Positions 42,702-52,416 of a stretch of DNA of 64,000 nucleotides are shown here, piece by piece (within the stretch, counting starts at the first letter, position 1; every line of letters starts with the position of its first letter). The notes beneath the pieces were generated by a model, which saw only the letters and a list, made by a program, of their open reading frames with translations, ran no database searches and had not been told where the DNA came from. The position numbers and the translations under genes are program-made. The stretch lies in NCBI RefSeq assembly GCF_007896435.1, contig NZ_VCBL01000001.1, positions 1,884,271-1,948,270 of the forward strand, written 5' to 3'. The stretch is from Rummeliibacillus suwonensis (lineage in GTDB: Bacteria; Bacillota; Bacilli; Bacillales_A; Planococcaceae).

Positions 42702-43504
42702 ATTTATATGAATATTGGAGAAGGGAGGAAGGTTTTCAAAATATAAACCGTCGATCGATGAAAAAAGCTTTGTTACTTACTCTATTTACAACTATCTTAT
42801 TTGCAACTTCTGTTTTTATCATCATTCAGCAATTATCTGAAACGGTTTCAGAGCCATCTGAAAAATACATAGAAGATCAAAGTGTGGAAAGCTTTATCGG
42901 CTCCATTGGTGAAAATGCGCGCGAAATTGCAGATAAACACGATTTGTATGCTTCTGTGATGATTGCTCAAGCCATCTTAGAAAGCGATAATGGAACGAGC
43001 GAACTTGGCTCTCCACCTAATAATAACCTATTCGGCATTAAAGGTTCCTATAGAAGTCAATCGGTAGCTTTCCAAACATCAGAGGATAATGGTAGTGGTC
43101 AAATGCATCAAATCACTGCAAAATTCCGAAAATACCCTAATTATAAAGCTTCCTTAGAAGATTATGCTGAATTGCTTCAAAACGGTGTTTCTTGGAACAC
43201 AAAATATTACCAAAAAACATTTAAAAGTAAAACAAAGTCTTATAAAGAAGCGACAAGATATTTAACAGGCACATATGCTACTGATACAAACTATCACCAA
43301 AAATTAAATGCATTGATTAAGCAATATCATTTAACGGAATACGATCAACCTAAAAAAGAACAAAAACATGTTGTCGTTAAAAGTGGTGAAACGCTTAACT
43401 CCCTATCTCATAAGTATGGCGTGGCCATTACATCGATTAAACAATGGAATCGATTGAATTCTAATGCCGTCGAAAATGGTCAAAAACTTTTAATCTATCA
43501 ATAG
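42692..43504 (+). CDS. Secreted/membrane-anchored N-acetylglucosaminidase with LysM
   Basis: 270 residues. A hydrophobic segment at about residues 25-47 (signal or anchor) is followed by a GH73-type glucosaminidase domain: catalytic Glu in MIAQAILESDNGTSELG, then NNLFGIKG and YPNYKASLEDYAELL. A C-terminal LysM domain (VVVKSGETLNSLSHKYGVAITSIKQWNRL) binds peptidoglycan. It cuts cell-wall glycan between GlcNAc and MurNAc. Start is uncertain: ATG 42692 lies inside the likely promoter; ATG 42758 gives a shorter protein but GGAGG is 30 nt away, perhaps brought nearer by a GGTTT/AAACC hairpin. Confidence 0.85.
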   Translation: MVNYLYEYWRREEGFQNINRRSMKKALLLTLFTTILFATSVFIIIQQLSETVSEPSEKYIEDQSVESFIGSIGENAREIADKHDLYASVMIAQAILESDNGTSELGSPPNNNLFGIKGSYRSQSVAFQTSEDNGSGQMHQITAKFRKYPNYKASLEDYAELLQNGVSWNTKYYQKTFKSKTKSYKEATRYLTGTYATDTNYHQKLNALIKQYHLTEYDQPKKEQKHVVVKSGETLNSLSHKYGVAITSIKQWNRLNSNAVENGQKLLIYQ

Positions 43505-43643
43505 AAAAATGAGATTGTTCCGTAAGTTTCTTTTACGATAGAATCCTCAAAGCTAAAAAGTTTGAATGTTCATCTGGCGACATTCATGTTTTTGGGTATG
43601 TGAAGCTATTTAGCAGGATTCCTTTTAGGAGCAATCTCATTTT
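43503..43643. terminator. Nested-hairpin bidirectional terminator between glucosaminidase and lrgB
   Basis: AAAAATGAGATTGTTCC (from 43504) pairs with GGAGCAATCTCATTTTTT (to about 43643), enclosing an inner GAATGT/ACATTC hairpin near 43564-43585. T runs on both strands suit the convergent genes. Confidence 0.75.
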
Positions 43644-43663
43644 TTATGATTTCATAAAAACAG

Positions 43664-44362
43664 CTAACCAATTAAATAGTGCTGGAGCAACGGGAAAAAT
43701 GTATCGGATAATACAATACTAATCAACGCTGCAACAATCATCGCAAGGCTTGAATAAGTTCCTTCTAATTCCCCTATTTCAAAGGCTTTTGATGTACCAC
43801 ATCCATGCGCACCCATACCAAGCAATAATCCCTTTGCTGCTGATGTGCGAATTCGAATATATCTTATGATGAGTGGACCAATAATACTTCCTGTTAAACC
43901 AGTCACAATAACGAACACAGCTGTCATTGTAGGTTCTCCACCGATGATTTCTGATATATCCATTGCAATTGGTGTTGTAATGGAGCGCGGTACTAAACTA
44001 TTAATTAGCTCATTGGATAAACCAATCCATAGTGCAAACAAAAACGAAGAAATAATGGCAACTGCACAACCAGTAATAAGACTCGCTCCAATTGCCTTTG
44101 CATGTTCTTTTAACAAAGCATAGTTTTTATATATTGGTACTGCAAATGCTACTGTTGCTGGTCCTAAAAGTTTGGATAACCAAGTGGCACCTGAATTATA
44201 GTCTTCATATGAAGTATGAGTGATCAATAATAATGCAATGATGATCAGTGGACAAATTAATAATGGCGATAAAATGATCCAATTCATCTTTCGATAAACT
44301 TTTTTACTTAATAGAAAAATAATAATCGTACCTATAAAGCTAACAAAACCGATGAAACTCAT
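43664..44362 (-). CDS. lrgB: LrgB/CidB family antiholin-like membrane protein
   Basis: 232 residues, seven to eight membrane helices; FAVPIYKNYALLKEHAKAI, SLVPRSITTPIAMDISE and GMGAHGCGTSKAFEIGE are LrgB signatures. Starts ATG 44362 in an ATGA overlap with the lrgA stop. LrgAB/CidAB modulate murein hydrolase activity, and in several bacilli take part in pyruvate transport. Confidence 0.95.
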   Translation of the reverse strand: MSFIGFVSFIGTIIIFLLSKKVYRKMNWIILSPLLICPLIIIALLLITHTSYEDYNSGATWLSKLLGPATVAFAVPIYKNYALLKEHAKAIGASLITGCAVAIISSFLFALWIGLSNELINSLVPRSITTPIAMDISEIIGGEPTMTAVFVIVTGLTGSIIGPLIIRYIRIRTSAAKGLLLGMGAHGCGTSKAFEIGELEGTYSSLAMIVAALISIVLSDTFFPLLQHYLIG

Positions 44363-44730
44363 ACTTTCTTCGCTCCTTTCTTTTGAACAAAATCCGCAAC
44401 CAATCCCGTACAAGCCATCACAACAATTGTGCTCAATACAATAACTGTTACAAGCTTAATACCAATAATTCCAACGATTTGATCATATTGCACAACGCCT
44501 ACTGCAGAAGGTACGAAAAATAATAATAATTCACTCGTCAATAATCCTGCGCCTAGATTCACCCATTCGAGCTTCACAATATGAAATTGTAAGGCCAAAA
44601 ATAATAGCACGAGTCCAATAATACTACCTGGAATCGGTAAATGACTTACTTTGGCAATGCCGTCACCCAAGAGTAAAATTCCATATAAGAAAATAATTTG
44701 AACAATTATTTTTGCTATTTGTATCCTCAT
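44359..44730 (-). CDS. lrgA: LrgA/CidA family holin-like protein
   Basis: 123 residues, four membrane helices, LPIPGSIIGLVLLFLALQF is the LrgA core. AAAGGG stands 10 nt before ATG 44730 (a GTG at 44739 is the alternative). Coupled to lrgB by a 4-nt overlap. A LysR gene lies 280 nt upstream on the same strand. Confidence 0.95.
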   Translation of the reverse strand: MRIQIAKIIVQIIFLYGILLLGDGIAKVSHLPIPGSIIGLVLLFLALQFHIVKLEWVNLGAGLLTSELLLFFVPSAVGVVQYDQIVGIIGIKLVTVIVLSTIVVMACTGLVADFVQKKGAKKV

Positions 44731-44794
44731 TTGTATCACACCCTTTTTATTGAATAGAAAAAACCGTCATCAAAAATCCAGACGGTGATTTCTC

Positions 44795-44930
44795 ACAGTG
44801 TTGCTTCTCTTTAATCTACACCGTGGATTAGTTGAACCAATCAGGCTTTTACTAGCAGTTGCTCCACTCTTATTCTTCCCACTTTTGAGTGATGTGGAAA
44901 AGATACTACCTGTTCATGCGAGATTGAAAT
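44795..44930 (+). repeat. Family A repeat, degenerate copy A8
   Basis: GGATTAGTTGAACCAATCAGGC, AGCAGTTGCTCCACTC and a right arm ending TACTACCTG, GCGAGATTGAAA. It fills the gap between the LysR gene and lrgA. Confidence 0.65.
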
Positions 44931-45011
44931 ATCGTATATGACATTTCAATACAATTACTTTACTCTATTGTTTGACATTCGTAAAATACATATTTTTTAT
45001 ATTTTGTATTC

Positions 45012-45896
45012 CTAAATGGAATAGTTTGGTGCGATATATCGAATAAATCTTTTCGTTGCATGCGATAAATATCGATCCTTTTTAATAATCATAACAATTT
45101 CCCATGGTATCGCTGGTTTCACAATTGGAATTGCTTTTACGGCATTAGGATTAACTTTTTCAGCAATTGCTTTTGGAAACATAGCAATTCCTAAGTTATG
45201 CTCTACCATCTGACTAATAAAATCCCATTGGGAACTTTCATAAGCAATATGTGGTATAAAACCGGCTTGTTCACATTCCTGCAATATTCGATCATGCAAT
45301 GTAAAATCTTGACTAAAGAGCAACATCGGTTCATTTTTTAAATCTTTCATCATTACGGTTTCTTGGTTCGCTAGTGGATTGGAATGATTGACGATCAGCA
45401 TCAACTGTTGCGAAGTATAAGGAATGACATGAAATTCTTCCATATCAGCCGGTAGCATGACAAAACCAACGTCCAACTCCCCCGCTCCTACCAAATCTTT
45501 AATGACATTTGCCCCTCGCTCATCAATCTCAATCGTGATCCCCGGATATTTTTCTTGAAATCCTTTGATCATTTTCGGAAAAAATAGAATACCTATCAAT
45601 GGGGGCATACCTATTTTAATTTTACCTTTTTTTAAATGAGTAACATCTTCTAATACAATATCTAATTCATCAACCAAGTTTAATATTTTGATCGCCTGTT
45701 CATAGACCACTTCCCCAGCGTCCGTTAATTCACTTTTCCGCGCAGAACGATGAAATAATGTAATATCCAATTGCTTTTCTAAAGATTTGACAACTTTACT
45801 GAGTGTAGGCTGAGTGATATGTAAAGCATCTGCTGCCTTTGAAAAGCTTTTACTTTTAGCAACCGCGACAAAATATTTTAATTCTCTTATTTCCAT
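45012..45896 (-). CDS. LysR family transcriptional regulator (CidR-like by context)
   Basis: 294 residues. Helix-turn-helix at residues 1-60 (MEIRELKYFVAVAKSKSFSKAADALHITQPTLSKVVKSLEKQL), then a periplasmic-binding-like effector domain (GKIKIGMPPLIGILFFPKMIKGF). In Bacilli a LysR protein commonly controls cid/lrg or ywbHG-type operons; lrgAB follow on the same strand rather than divergently. AGGAGG precedes the ATG. Effector unknown; acetate-linked signals are known for CidR. Confidence 0.9.
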   Translation of the reverse strand: MEIRELKYFVAVAKSKSFSKAADALHITQPTLSKVVKSLEKQLDITLFHRSARKSELTDAGEVVYEQAIKILNLVDELDIVLEDVTHLKKGKIKIGMPPLIGILFFPKMIKGFQEKYPGITIEIDERGANVIKDLVGAGELDVGFVMLPADMEEFHVIPYTSQQLMLIVNHSNPLANQETVMMKDLKNEPMLLFSQDFTLHDRILQECEQAGFIPHIAYESSQWDFISQMVEHNLGIAMFPKAIAEKVNPNAVKAIPIVKPAIPWEIVMIIKKDRYLSHATKRFIRYIAPNYSI

Positions 45897-46087
45897 AATA
45901 GGCCTCCTTACATTTGTTTGATATGCATTTTCTAGTTAAATATATAGGATTTTTAAACCACTAATGACAAAATTATCACCTTTTGCGTAAGTTTTTGTTT
46001 TATTAAAATAGAAAATAAGCTATCATAGATAGGTGTAAAGTTTCATTCACCAAAAAATATATATTATTTTTGAAAGAGGGGTTTTCG

Positions 46088-47773
46088 TTGAAACTGGGTA
46101 AAAAGTTACTTTTATCGTATAGTGTGTTTGTTTTAATGATCGTCGGAACTTCTGTTATTAATATGTTTAACACCAAAAATTCTGCAAAGGCCATCGACGA
46201 GCTTATCGATAGCCGTGTTGCCCAATTAGAAATGGTAAAAGATACACAATATGCAATGGCTCTACAAGACTCTTACTTACGTGGGTATATCTTGCAAAAT
46301 CAGGAAATGGCACTCGATGATATGAAAAAACAACAACAATCATTAGATCAATCGTTAGCAAAATTAGATAAAATGGTTGAATCCACGACTATGAAAAAAC
46401 TTGTCCAAGATTCCATTAACGAAAAGGAAAATTTTGATCAGTACGCACAAGCAGCAGTTGAAGCTTATCAAAATAAGGATACCCATAAGGCTGTACAGTT
46501 AATGAACGATAAAGTGCAACCTACTAATGATAAAATTTTAACAAATGCAGAGGCTATGTTAAAGTACCAAAAAACACAATTAGCTGATATTAAAAAGGCA
46601 ACAAAAGATAGTGCTTCAAAAGCTTTTAGTAGTGTTATCTGGAGCTTAATCATTGATCTAGTGATTGCTTGTCTAGTAAGCCTCATTGTTGTGAAGAAAA
46701 TAACGACACCCGTACAGCAATTATTGACTGCTATGGCACGTGTGGCAGATGGTGATTTAACAGGAAAGCTAATCAAATTAAAAACAAAAGATGAAATGGC
46801 AGATTTAGCAAATGCTTTCAACAAAATGAAGGATCACCTACATGGACTACTCTATAAAACAAAAGAGAATTCACTACAATTGAGTACGACAGCTTCTGGG
46901 TTATCTGCAAGTACAACAGAAATTTTAACAACCACTGAAAATGTATCCAATTTAGTAGAAATGACTGCTCAAAACACGCAACTTTCCTCACATGCTGCTA
47001 AAGAAAGCGCAGTTGCGATGGATGAAACGGCTGTTGGCGTTCAAAAAATTGCAGAGTCTACTCAGAACTTGCACAATAATGCAATGACTACATTAAACCA
47101 CTCGGATGAAGGTCAACAAAAATTAGCACAAGCGAAAGAACAAATGCAAGAAATTTTCGATGCTACAGTCCAAGTGACCGATTTAACAAGACAATTAGGA
47201 GATCAAACAAAAGAAATTGAAAAAATTACACAAGTGATTACAGAAATCACCGAACAAACAAATTTATTAGCATTGAATGCGGCAATTGAAGCAGCACGTG
47301 CTGGTGAACATGGTAAAGGCTTTGCAGTCGTAGCAGAGGAAGTACGAAAACTTGCTGAAGAATCCAAAGCATCAGCCGTGCAAATCGCGAACTTAATCGC
47401 TACGATTCAACGAGATACCCAAAATGTCGAGGATGGCGTAAATCACGGGTTGGACACCGTAAAAGAAGGTGTAACAGTGATCAATCAAGCCAATGTATCC
47501 TTTGGCTCAATCACTGAATCTGTTCGTTCTATGACTTCGCAAATAGAAGAAATCTCCGCTGCTTCTGAACAAATTTCAGCAAGTGCTGAAGAAGTTGCCG
47601 CTTCGGTTACAGAGATCGCCAACCAAGCTGGCAGTGCTTCAGAACAAATCGAAACTGTTTCTACATCCATTCACAAGCAAACTATATCTATGCAAGAAAT
47701 CGATCATATTGTACAAGAATTAGATAATCGTTCTGAATCCTTGAAAGAAGATCTTCAGAAATTTAAAATCTAA
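46088..47773 (+). CDS. Methyl-accepting chemotaxis protein
   Basis: About 561 residues. Membrane helix 1 (about residues 7-24), a four-helix-bundle sensor (30-180), membrane helix 2 (about 185-205), HAMP (206-260) and a signalling coiled coil with the conserved hairpin tip [41 protein letters not shown]. Start TTG 46088 after AGAGGGG; the earlier TTG at 46070 overlaps that site. Monocistronic, with a terminator at 47803. Ligand unknown. Confidence 0.95.
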   Translation: MKLGKKLLLSYSVFVLMIVGTSVINMFNTKNSAKAIDELIDSRVAQLEMVKDTQYAMALQDSYLRGYILQNQEMALDDMKKQQQSLDQSLAKLDKMVESTTMKKLVQDSINEKENFDQYAQAAVEAYQNKDTHKAVQLMNDKVQPTNDKILTNAEAMLKYQKTQLADIKKATKDSASKAFSSVIWSLIIDLVIACLVSLIVVKKITTPVQQLLTAMARVADGDLTGKLIKLKTKDEMADLANAFNKMKDHLHGLLYKTKENSLQLSTTASGLSASTTEILTTTENVSNLVEMTAQNTQLSSHAAKESAVAMDETAVGVQKIAESTQNLHNNAMTTLNHSDEGQQKLAQAKEQMQEIFDATVQVTDLTRQLGDQTKEIEKITQVITEITEQTNLLALNAAIEAARAGEHGKGFAVVAEEVRKLAEESKASAVQIANLIATIQRDTQNVEDGVNHGLDTVKEGVTVINQANVSFGSITESVRSMTSQIEEISAASEQISASAEEVAASVTEIANQAGSASEQIETVSTSIHKQTISMQEIDHIVQELDNRSESLKEDLQKFKI

Positions 47774-47802
47774 CGACATATCTTTTTAAAGAGATTGATA
47801 GA

Positions 47803-47851
47803 AGTGAAAAAAGCGCACCGTTCAGTAATCTGAATCGTTGCGCCTTTTTCA
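47803..47851. terminator. Terminator between the chemoreceptor and the AGCS symporter gene
   Basis: AAAAAAGCGCACCGTTCAG pairs imperfectly with CTGAATCGTTGCGCCTTTTT across a TAAT loop. T/A runs on both sides, so it may serve both convergent genes. Confidence 0.8.
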
Positions 47852-47977
47852 ATTAGCAATAAGTAGTCTAAAATCAATTGTATACTCCAGTATAATACTA
47901 GAATTTGATCACAGCTCCAACTACATAAATTACCTTTTAAAAAACTTTTCAATTTTAAATATATACATGCCATTCAT

Positions 47978-49429
47978 CTACTTTTCTTCATCAATACGTT
48001 TTTCCCAATAATCCGCATTTTTGATTCCTAATTTACGAGGATCAAAGACAGGGTCTATGCCTTGTTTTTTCTGTGCCTCATAGTCTTTCAAAGCAACTAA
48101 AGCTGGTTTTAATAGGAACAATAAACTAATAACGTTGACATACACCATCAATCCAAGACCAGTATCTCCAAGCGCCCATGCTGTTGTGGCAGTTTTCACT
48201 GATCCAAAGTATAACAATATTAAGAACACCACTTGCATGATTCGGATTGAAACTTTTAGCTTTGCCCCATCTAGCATAAATGCTAAGTTTGTTTCTGCAA
48301 TATAGTAATATGCCATAATCGTTGTAAAGGCAAAGAATAATAATGCAATAGCGATAAAACCTGAGCCGAAGCCTGCAAGAGGAAAGGCTTGCTCAATTGC
48401 CGCTTGTGTATAAGCTTCACCTGGTTGTACACCTGGAATATTTTGCACTAAATATTTTCCTGTGCTTTCATTTTGAACGTTATATGCCCCAGTGAACAAG
48501 ATGATAAATGCTGTTGCTGTACATACTAGGAATGTATCAAAGTAAATTGAGAAAGCTTGGACGAATCCTTGTTTAACTGGATGTGATACTTCAGCTGCTG
48601 CTGCATGGTGTGGGCCTGTACCTTGTCCAGCTTCATTGGCATAGATACCACGTTTTACCCCCCAAGCAATCGCTGCACCTAAAATTCCACCAAACATTTT
48701 ATCCTGACCGAACGCACTTGAGAAAATTAAACCAAATACGTTAGGAATCTTATCAAAATTTAGAATAATGATTAAAATAGCCATGAGAATATACGCGCCT
48801 GCCATGAAAGGAACAACAATTGAAGCGACTGCCGCAATACGTCTAACCCCTCCAAAAATAATGACCCCAATTAAAACGACTAAAAATACGCCTGTTATCC
48901 ATGCAGGTAGATGGAAAGCATTATTCATCGCACCAGCAATTGAATTTGATTGAACAGAAGGCATTAATGCAGCCATCGCAATTACTGCTACAATGGCAAA
49001 AATCGTACCGATCCATTTCTTTTGCGTAAATTTATAAAGATAATAAGCTGGACCACCACGGTAGATACCGTTTTTCTCATCTTTATAAATTTGAGCAAGT
49101 GTTGATTCAACATAAGAAGTTGCAGTACCAATAAATCCTAACACCCACATCCAGAAGATTGAACCTGGACCACCATAAGCTATTGCGGTTGCGGTACCAG
49201 CGATATTCCCTACCCCTATACGACCTGCTAAAGCCATTGACAATGCTTCAAAAGAAGATACACCTGAAGATGATTTTTCTCCCTTTGTCAATTGTACGAA
49301 CATGTCTTTAAAAAATCGCACCTGCATAAATTTTGTACTAAATGTGAAAATCAAACCGACTACTAAAATCCCGTATATCAGCACAGGACTCCATAGCCAC
49401 CCATTAATTTTTGTTATCATTTCCTCCAC
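47978..49429 (-). CDS. Sodium:alanine/glycine symporter (AGCS family)
   Basis: 483 residues, about 11 membrane helices. Family signatures GRIGVGNIAGTATAIAYGGPGSIFWMWVLGFIGTATSYVE and KRGIYANEAGQGTGPHHAAAAEVSHPVKQGFVQ. Start GTG 49429 after GGGGTGAAG; ATG 49420 is possible. Imports small neutral amino acids with Na+. Monocistronic. Confidence 0.95.
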   Translation of the reverse strand: MEEMITKINGWLWSPVLIYGILVVGLIFTFSTKFMQVRFFKDMFVQLTKGEKSSSGVSSFEALSMALAGRIGVGNIAGTATAIAYGGPGSIFWMWVLGFIGTATSYVESTLAQIYKDEKNGIYRGGPAYYLYKFTQKKWIGTIFAIVAVIAMAALMPSVQSNSIAGAMNNAFHLPAWITGVFLVVLIGVIIFGGVRRIAAVASIVVPFMAGAYILMAILIIILNFDKIPNVFGLIFSSAFGQDKMFGGILGAAIAWGVKRGIYANEAGQGTGPHHAAAAEVSHPVKQGFVQAFSIYFDTFLVCTATAFIILFTGAYNVQNESTGKYLVQNIPGVQPGEAYTQAAIEQAFPLAGFGSGFIAIALLFFAFTTIMAYYYIAETNLAFMLDGAKLKVSIRIMQVVFLILLYFGSVKTATTAWALGDTGLGLMVYVNVISLLFLLKPALVALKDYEAQKKQGIDPVFDPRKLGIKNADYWEKRIDEEK

Positions 49430-49785
49430 AAATCTTCACCCCATTATTTGTAATATAAAAACAATTATATTCTGAGGATTTCAAAGATTCAATATGTTTT
49501 TGTAGAAAAATGTTTTTTTATTGATAAAAATAGAAATAATTTTTGGCAATATCTATCATAATAGCTATCTAAAAACATATATAGAATAATCTTTGTCTTT
49601 ATTATAATTTCACTTACTTAATATTTTATGTTTTTCTGTTATTTTCGGTTTTTGTAGACTATTGACAACAACAAGCATACTTCTACTCGTCACCTTTTTC
49701 TATAGATTTTGAGTACTCCCTTTTCATATTATTTCTTTTATAAAATAGAGTTTGTTATATAAAGAAAACGTTTGTTCATTTTTCA
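49430..49785. other. AT-rich intergenic region upstream of the AGCS symporter
   Basis: Presumed promoter of the symporter gene. I see no repeat, riboswitch or coding frame I can support. Confidence 0.5.
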
Positions 49786-49829
49786 AGATGAAAAAGACCA
49801 GATTGAAATGCTCTGGTCTTTTTATCATA
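49786..49829. terminator. Terminator downstream of leuA
   Basis: AAAAAGACCAGATT and CTCTGGTCTTTTT form a 10-bp stem with T runs on both strands, about 210 nt beyond the leuA stop. Confidence 0.8.
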
Positions 49830-50037
49830 CAATCAATTCAATTACTGTTCAAAGCTTTTTGCAATATACTCTTAATATTGTCTAAGTCTTTGACAGCATA
49901 TTTTATGGGAATTGGCTTTCGTCTTTCGGGAACTTTAAACTGGATCGATTATTCTTCATATCAATTCGCTTGTGAACATTTCTCCTCTAGCTCTAGCATT
50001 TCTTCATGAATCGCCTCGAGGTAAAATGTTGAATTGA
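49830..50037 (-). pseudogene. Possible gene relic downstream of leuA
   Basis: On the minus strand a frame reads YLEAIHEEMLELEEKC and stops. After a shift another gives KVPERRKPIPIKYAVKDLDNIKSIL to a stop near 49845. Together they look like one decayed small protein. I do not recognise the family; it may be untranslated leuA 3' sequence. Confidence 0.3.
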
Positions 50038-51603
50038 TTATACCGGAAGAAGGGTTTCAACAATAATACTGTTAACAGCATTCAAATACGCAAGGGCACT
50101 TGCTTTGATCACATCTGTGTCAGTTGCTTTTGCGATATATTTTTCCCCATTATATTCTACTTGCAGTTTTACTTTACCAAGCGCTTCCTTCCCTCTTGAC
50201 ACACTTGAAATTTTATATTCCAAAAGTTTAATATCCATGTCAATGATTTCTTTCATGGCTGAGTAAAGAGCATCAATAGGACCGGTTCCTACAGTACTTG
50301 CACTGAATACTTCCTCGCCTTTTTTTACTTTAATACTTGCAGAAGGGAATGTTGTATTACTAATTACTTGTAAATCAACTAGTTCATAGAAATCACCACT
50401 ATGGCGTTCAATTTTTTCAGCCATATGATGACGAACGAAATATTTCTCTACAAGGATATATAAATCATGGTTGTAAACTTCTTTTTTGGCATCTGCAAGC
50501 GTTAAAAAGTCTGCAAAGATTTCTTCAAATTGTTCATCTGTAATGGTACCAATTGATAGTTTTTCTAATGCGTTTTTCACTGCATGGCGGCCAGAACGTG
50601 CTGTTAATACAAGTTCCATATCATCTAGACCAATGTCTTCAGGATGAATGATTTCATAGGCATCACGTGATTTTAGTAGTCCATCTTGATGGATTCCTGA
50701 AGAGTGAGCAAATGCATTTTCACCTGTGATGGCTTTATTTACTTGTACATCTAATCCCATTAAGCTACTGACAAGTTTGGATGTTGCAATAATTTCTTTG
50801 GTGTTTATTTTAGTAGCAACATCACCGAAATAATTGCTACGTGTACGTAATGCCATCACCACTTCTTCAAGGGAAGCATTACCAGCACGTTCGCCAATAC
50901 CATTAATCGTACATTCTACCTTATCCGCACCGTTTTTGATGGCTGCTAATGTGTTGGCAGTTGCCATACCAAGATCATTATGACAATGGACACTTAGCAA
51001 TACTTGATCATTGAGGTTTTTAATACGATCGTTTAGTTTATAAATCATTTCGCCAAATTCTTCTGGAACAGCATAACCTACTGTGTCAGGTACATTGATC
51101 ATCGTTGCACCTGCCTTAATGACGGCTTCGATCGTTTTCCATAAATATTCAAAGTCAGAACGTGATGCATCTTCTGTAGAATATTGAACTTGTGGTAATA
51201 ATGTTTTGGCATATTTGACAGCTTCAATACCAATGTCTAATATTTGATTTTTTGATTTACCAAATTTCTTTTCTACATGGATATCTGACGTGCCTAATAC
51301 CATATGAATCATAGGATTCTCTGCATACTTCACACTATTATATACCGCATCGATGTCAGCTTTAACGGCGCGCGCAAGTGCTGTAATCATGATATCATCT
51401 GTATTACCAACTTTTGTTGCTACTTCCTTAACAGCATTGAAATCGCCTGTAGATGAGGCTGGGAAACCTGCCTCGATAATGTCAACTTGTAATTTTTTTA
51501 GTTGCTTTGCCACTTCTAATTTTTCATAAATATTCAATTTCGCACCCGGCACTTGTTCACCATCACGTAAAGTCGTATCAAAAACCCAAATTTTTCTTGT
51601 CAT
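50038..51603 (-). CDS. leuA: 2-isopropylmalate synthase
   Basis: 521 residues. TIM barrel with [57 protein letters not shown] (metal and catalytic residues) and a C-terminal LeuA regulatory domain (about 390-515). It condenses acetyl-CoA with 2-ketoisovalerate, the first step of leucine synthesis. AGAGGAG stands 8 nt before ATG 51603. Transcribed from a T-box-controlled promoter 770 nt upstream. No other leu gene lies in the window. Citramalate synthase is less likely given the length and the leucine specifier. Confidence 0.9.
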   Translation of the reverse strand: MTRKIWVFDTTLRDGEQVPGAKLNIYEKLEVAKQLKKLQVDIIEAGFPASSTGDFNAVKEVATKVGNTDDIMITALARAVKADIDAVYNSVKYAENPMIHMVLGTSDIHVEKKFGKSKNQILDIGIEAVKYAKTLLPQVQYSTEDASRSDFEYLWKTIEAVIKAGATMINVPDTVGYAVPEEFGEMIYKLNDRIKNLNDQVLLSVHCHNDLGMATANTLAAIKNGADKVECTINGIGERAGNASLEEVVMALRTRSNYFGDVATKINTKEIIATSKLVSSLMGLDVQVNKAITGENAFAHSSGIHQDGLLKSRDAYEIIHPEDIGLDDMELVLTARSGRHAVKNALEKLSIGTITDEQFEEIFADFLTLADAKKEVYNHDLYILVEKYFVRHHMAEKIERHSGDFYELVDLQVISNTTFPSASIKVKKGEEVFSASTVGTGPIDALYSAMKEIIDMDIKLLEYKISSVSRGKEALGKVKLQVEYNGEKYIAKATDTDVIKASALAYLNAVNSIIVETLLPV

Positions 51604-51624
51604 ATTCAACACTCCTCTTTTTAA

Positions 51625-51780
51625 TCAATTACGCCTCCAACTAACCAGCGTCCAGATTTTTTTCGGGCTTGCTCAAAAAAATCCTCTTCAAAATCCGTGA
51701 CATCCGCTGGAGACTTTATCTTGATTCAGCAGTGTATAAACCTGCCGAATCAAGAAAAACGGCGCTGTAAAATTGTTGTT
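51625..51780 (-). repeat. Structured element in the leuA leader
   Basis: On the minus strand CTTGATTCGGCAG and CTGCTGAATCAAG pair over 13 bp (51720-51754), with G.U at the one non-Watson-Crick position. Farther along, CCAGCG and CGCTGG pair (about 51645 and 51710). A 34-codon open stretch crosses it but has no start. It looks like a separate dispersed element, but only one copy is in this window. Confidence 0.45.
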
Positions 51781-51934
51781 GCTGTTCTAAAGGATTTCTC
51801 TTTCTATCTATGCTTACAATACTTCTAATTTCACATATGACTGTGAAATTCGTTTAAACAATTTTTCTGTAGAATTGTTGCCATTTTCTTTCATTACTAT
51901 ACGATGAAAACAACAATAGAAATTAAACAGGGCC

Positions 51935-52088
51935 ATAAAGTGAATCTCCCATCAGTGGGGGCTTCATCCCCCACTGATGGTTAGTTAAACCAATCGGACT
52001 TTTACGGGCAGTTCATCCCCCATCTATCTTTATCGTTTCTCTCTATATCTTGAGATCGGGGTCTTACTGCCCGTTAAAGCGGGATAAA
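51935..52088 (+). repeat. Family A repeat, short copy A9 in the leuA leader
   Basis: CATAAAGTGAATCTCCC, hairpin CAGTGGGG/CCCCCACTG, TTAGTTAAACCAATCGG, the ACGGGCAGTT/TTACTGCCCGT hairpin and GCGGGATAAAG. It directly touches the T run of the T-box terminator, so leu read-through RNA contains its complement. Confidence 0.85.
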
Positions 52089-52090
52089 GT

Positions 52091-52362
52091 AAAAAATCTC
52101 GCCTCTATAGAAAACCTATAGAGACGAGATCATTCGCGGTACCACTCTAATTGAGCAATCTAAAAATTGCTCCACTCATTCGATAGCAAACACTATCTAT
52201 CCTTATAACGGTAGGAATCCGAACTCCGTTACTTATAGGTTCACGGAGTAGCTCATGGACGAGTTCAAAAGTATATAACGACCGGTTCGCACCACCCACC
52301 GGCTCTCTTTGCGCTTATAAAACTTTTTACTATTTCCAATCTTGGCTTTGTTTTATCTGATT
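52091..52362 (-). promoter_or_regulatory. T-box leader (leucine) upstream of leuA
   Basis: Minus-strand leader with the T-box sequence TGGTACCGCG (52144-52135), a terminator stem (52096-52130) followed by TTTTTT, and a stem I region containing GAACTC, whose CTC (52263-52261) is a plausible leucine specifier. Uncharged tRNA-Leu would favour the antiterminator and leuA expression. Confidence 0.9.
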
Positions 52363-52368
52363 GATAGG

Positions 52369-52398
52369 ATTGTAACGCACAATGTGAGCAACTGTCAA
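52369..52398 (-). promoter_or_regulatory. leuA promoter
   Basis: TTGACA (52398-52393), 18-bp spacer, TACAAT (52374-52369) on the minus strand, directly in front of the T-box leader. Confidence 0.8.
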
Positions 52399-52401
52399 CA
52401 G

Positions 52402-52416
52402 AATTTTTAGAAAATT
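52402..52416. promoter_or_regulatory. CodY-like box upstream of the leuA promoter
   Basis: AATTTTTAGAAAATT matches the CodY consensus AATTTTCWGAAAATT at 14 of 15 positions and adjoins the -35 element. CodY repression of ilv/leu genes is established in Bacillus. Confidence 0.65.
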
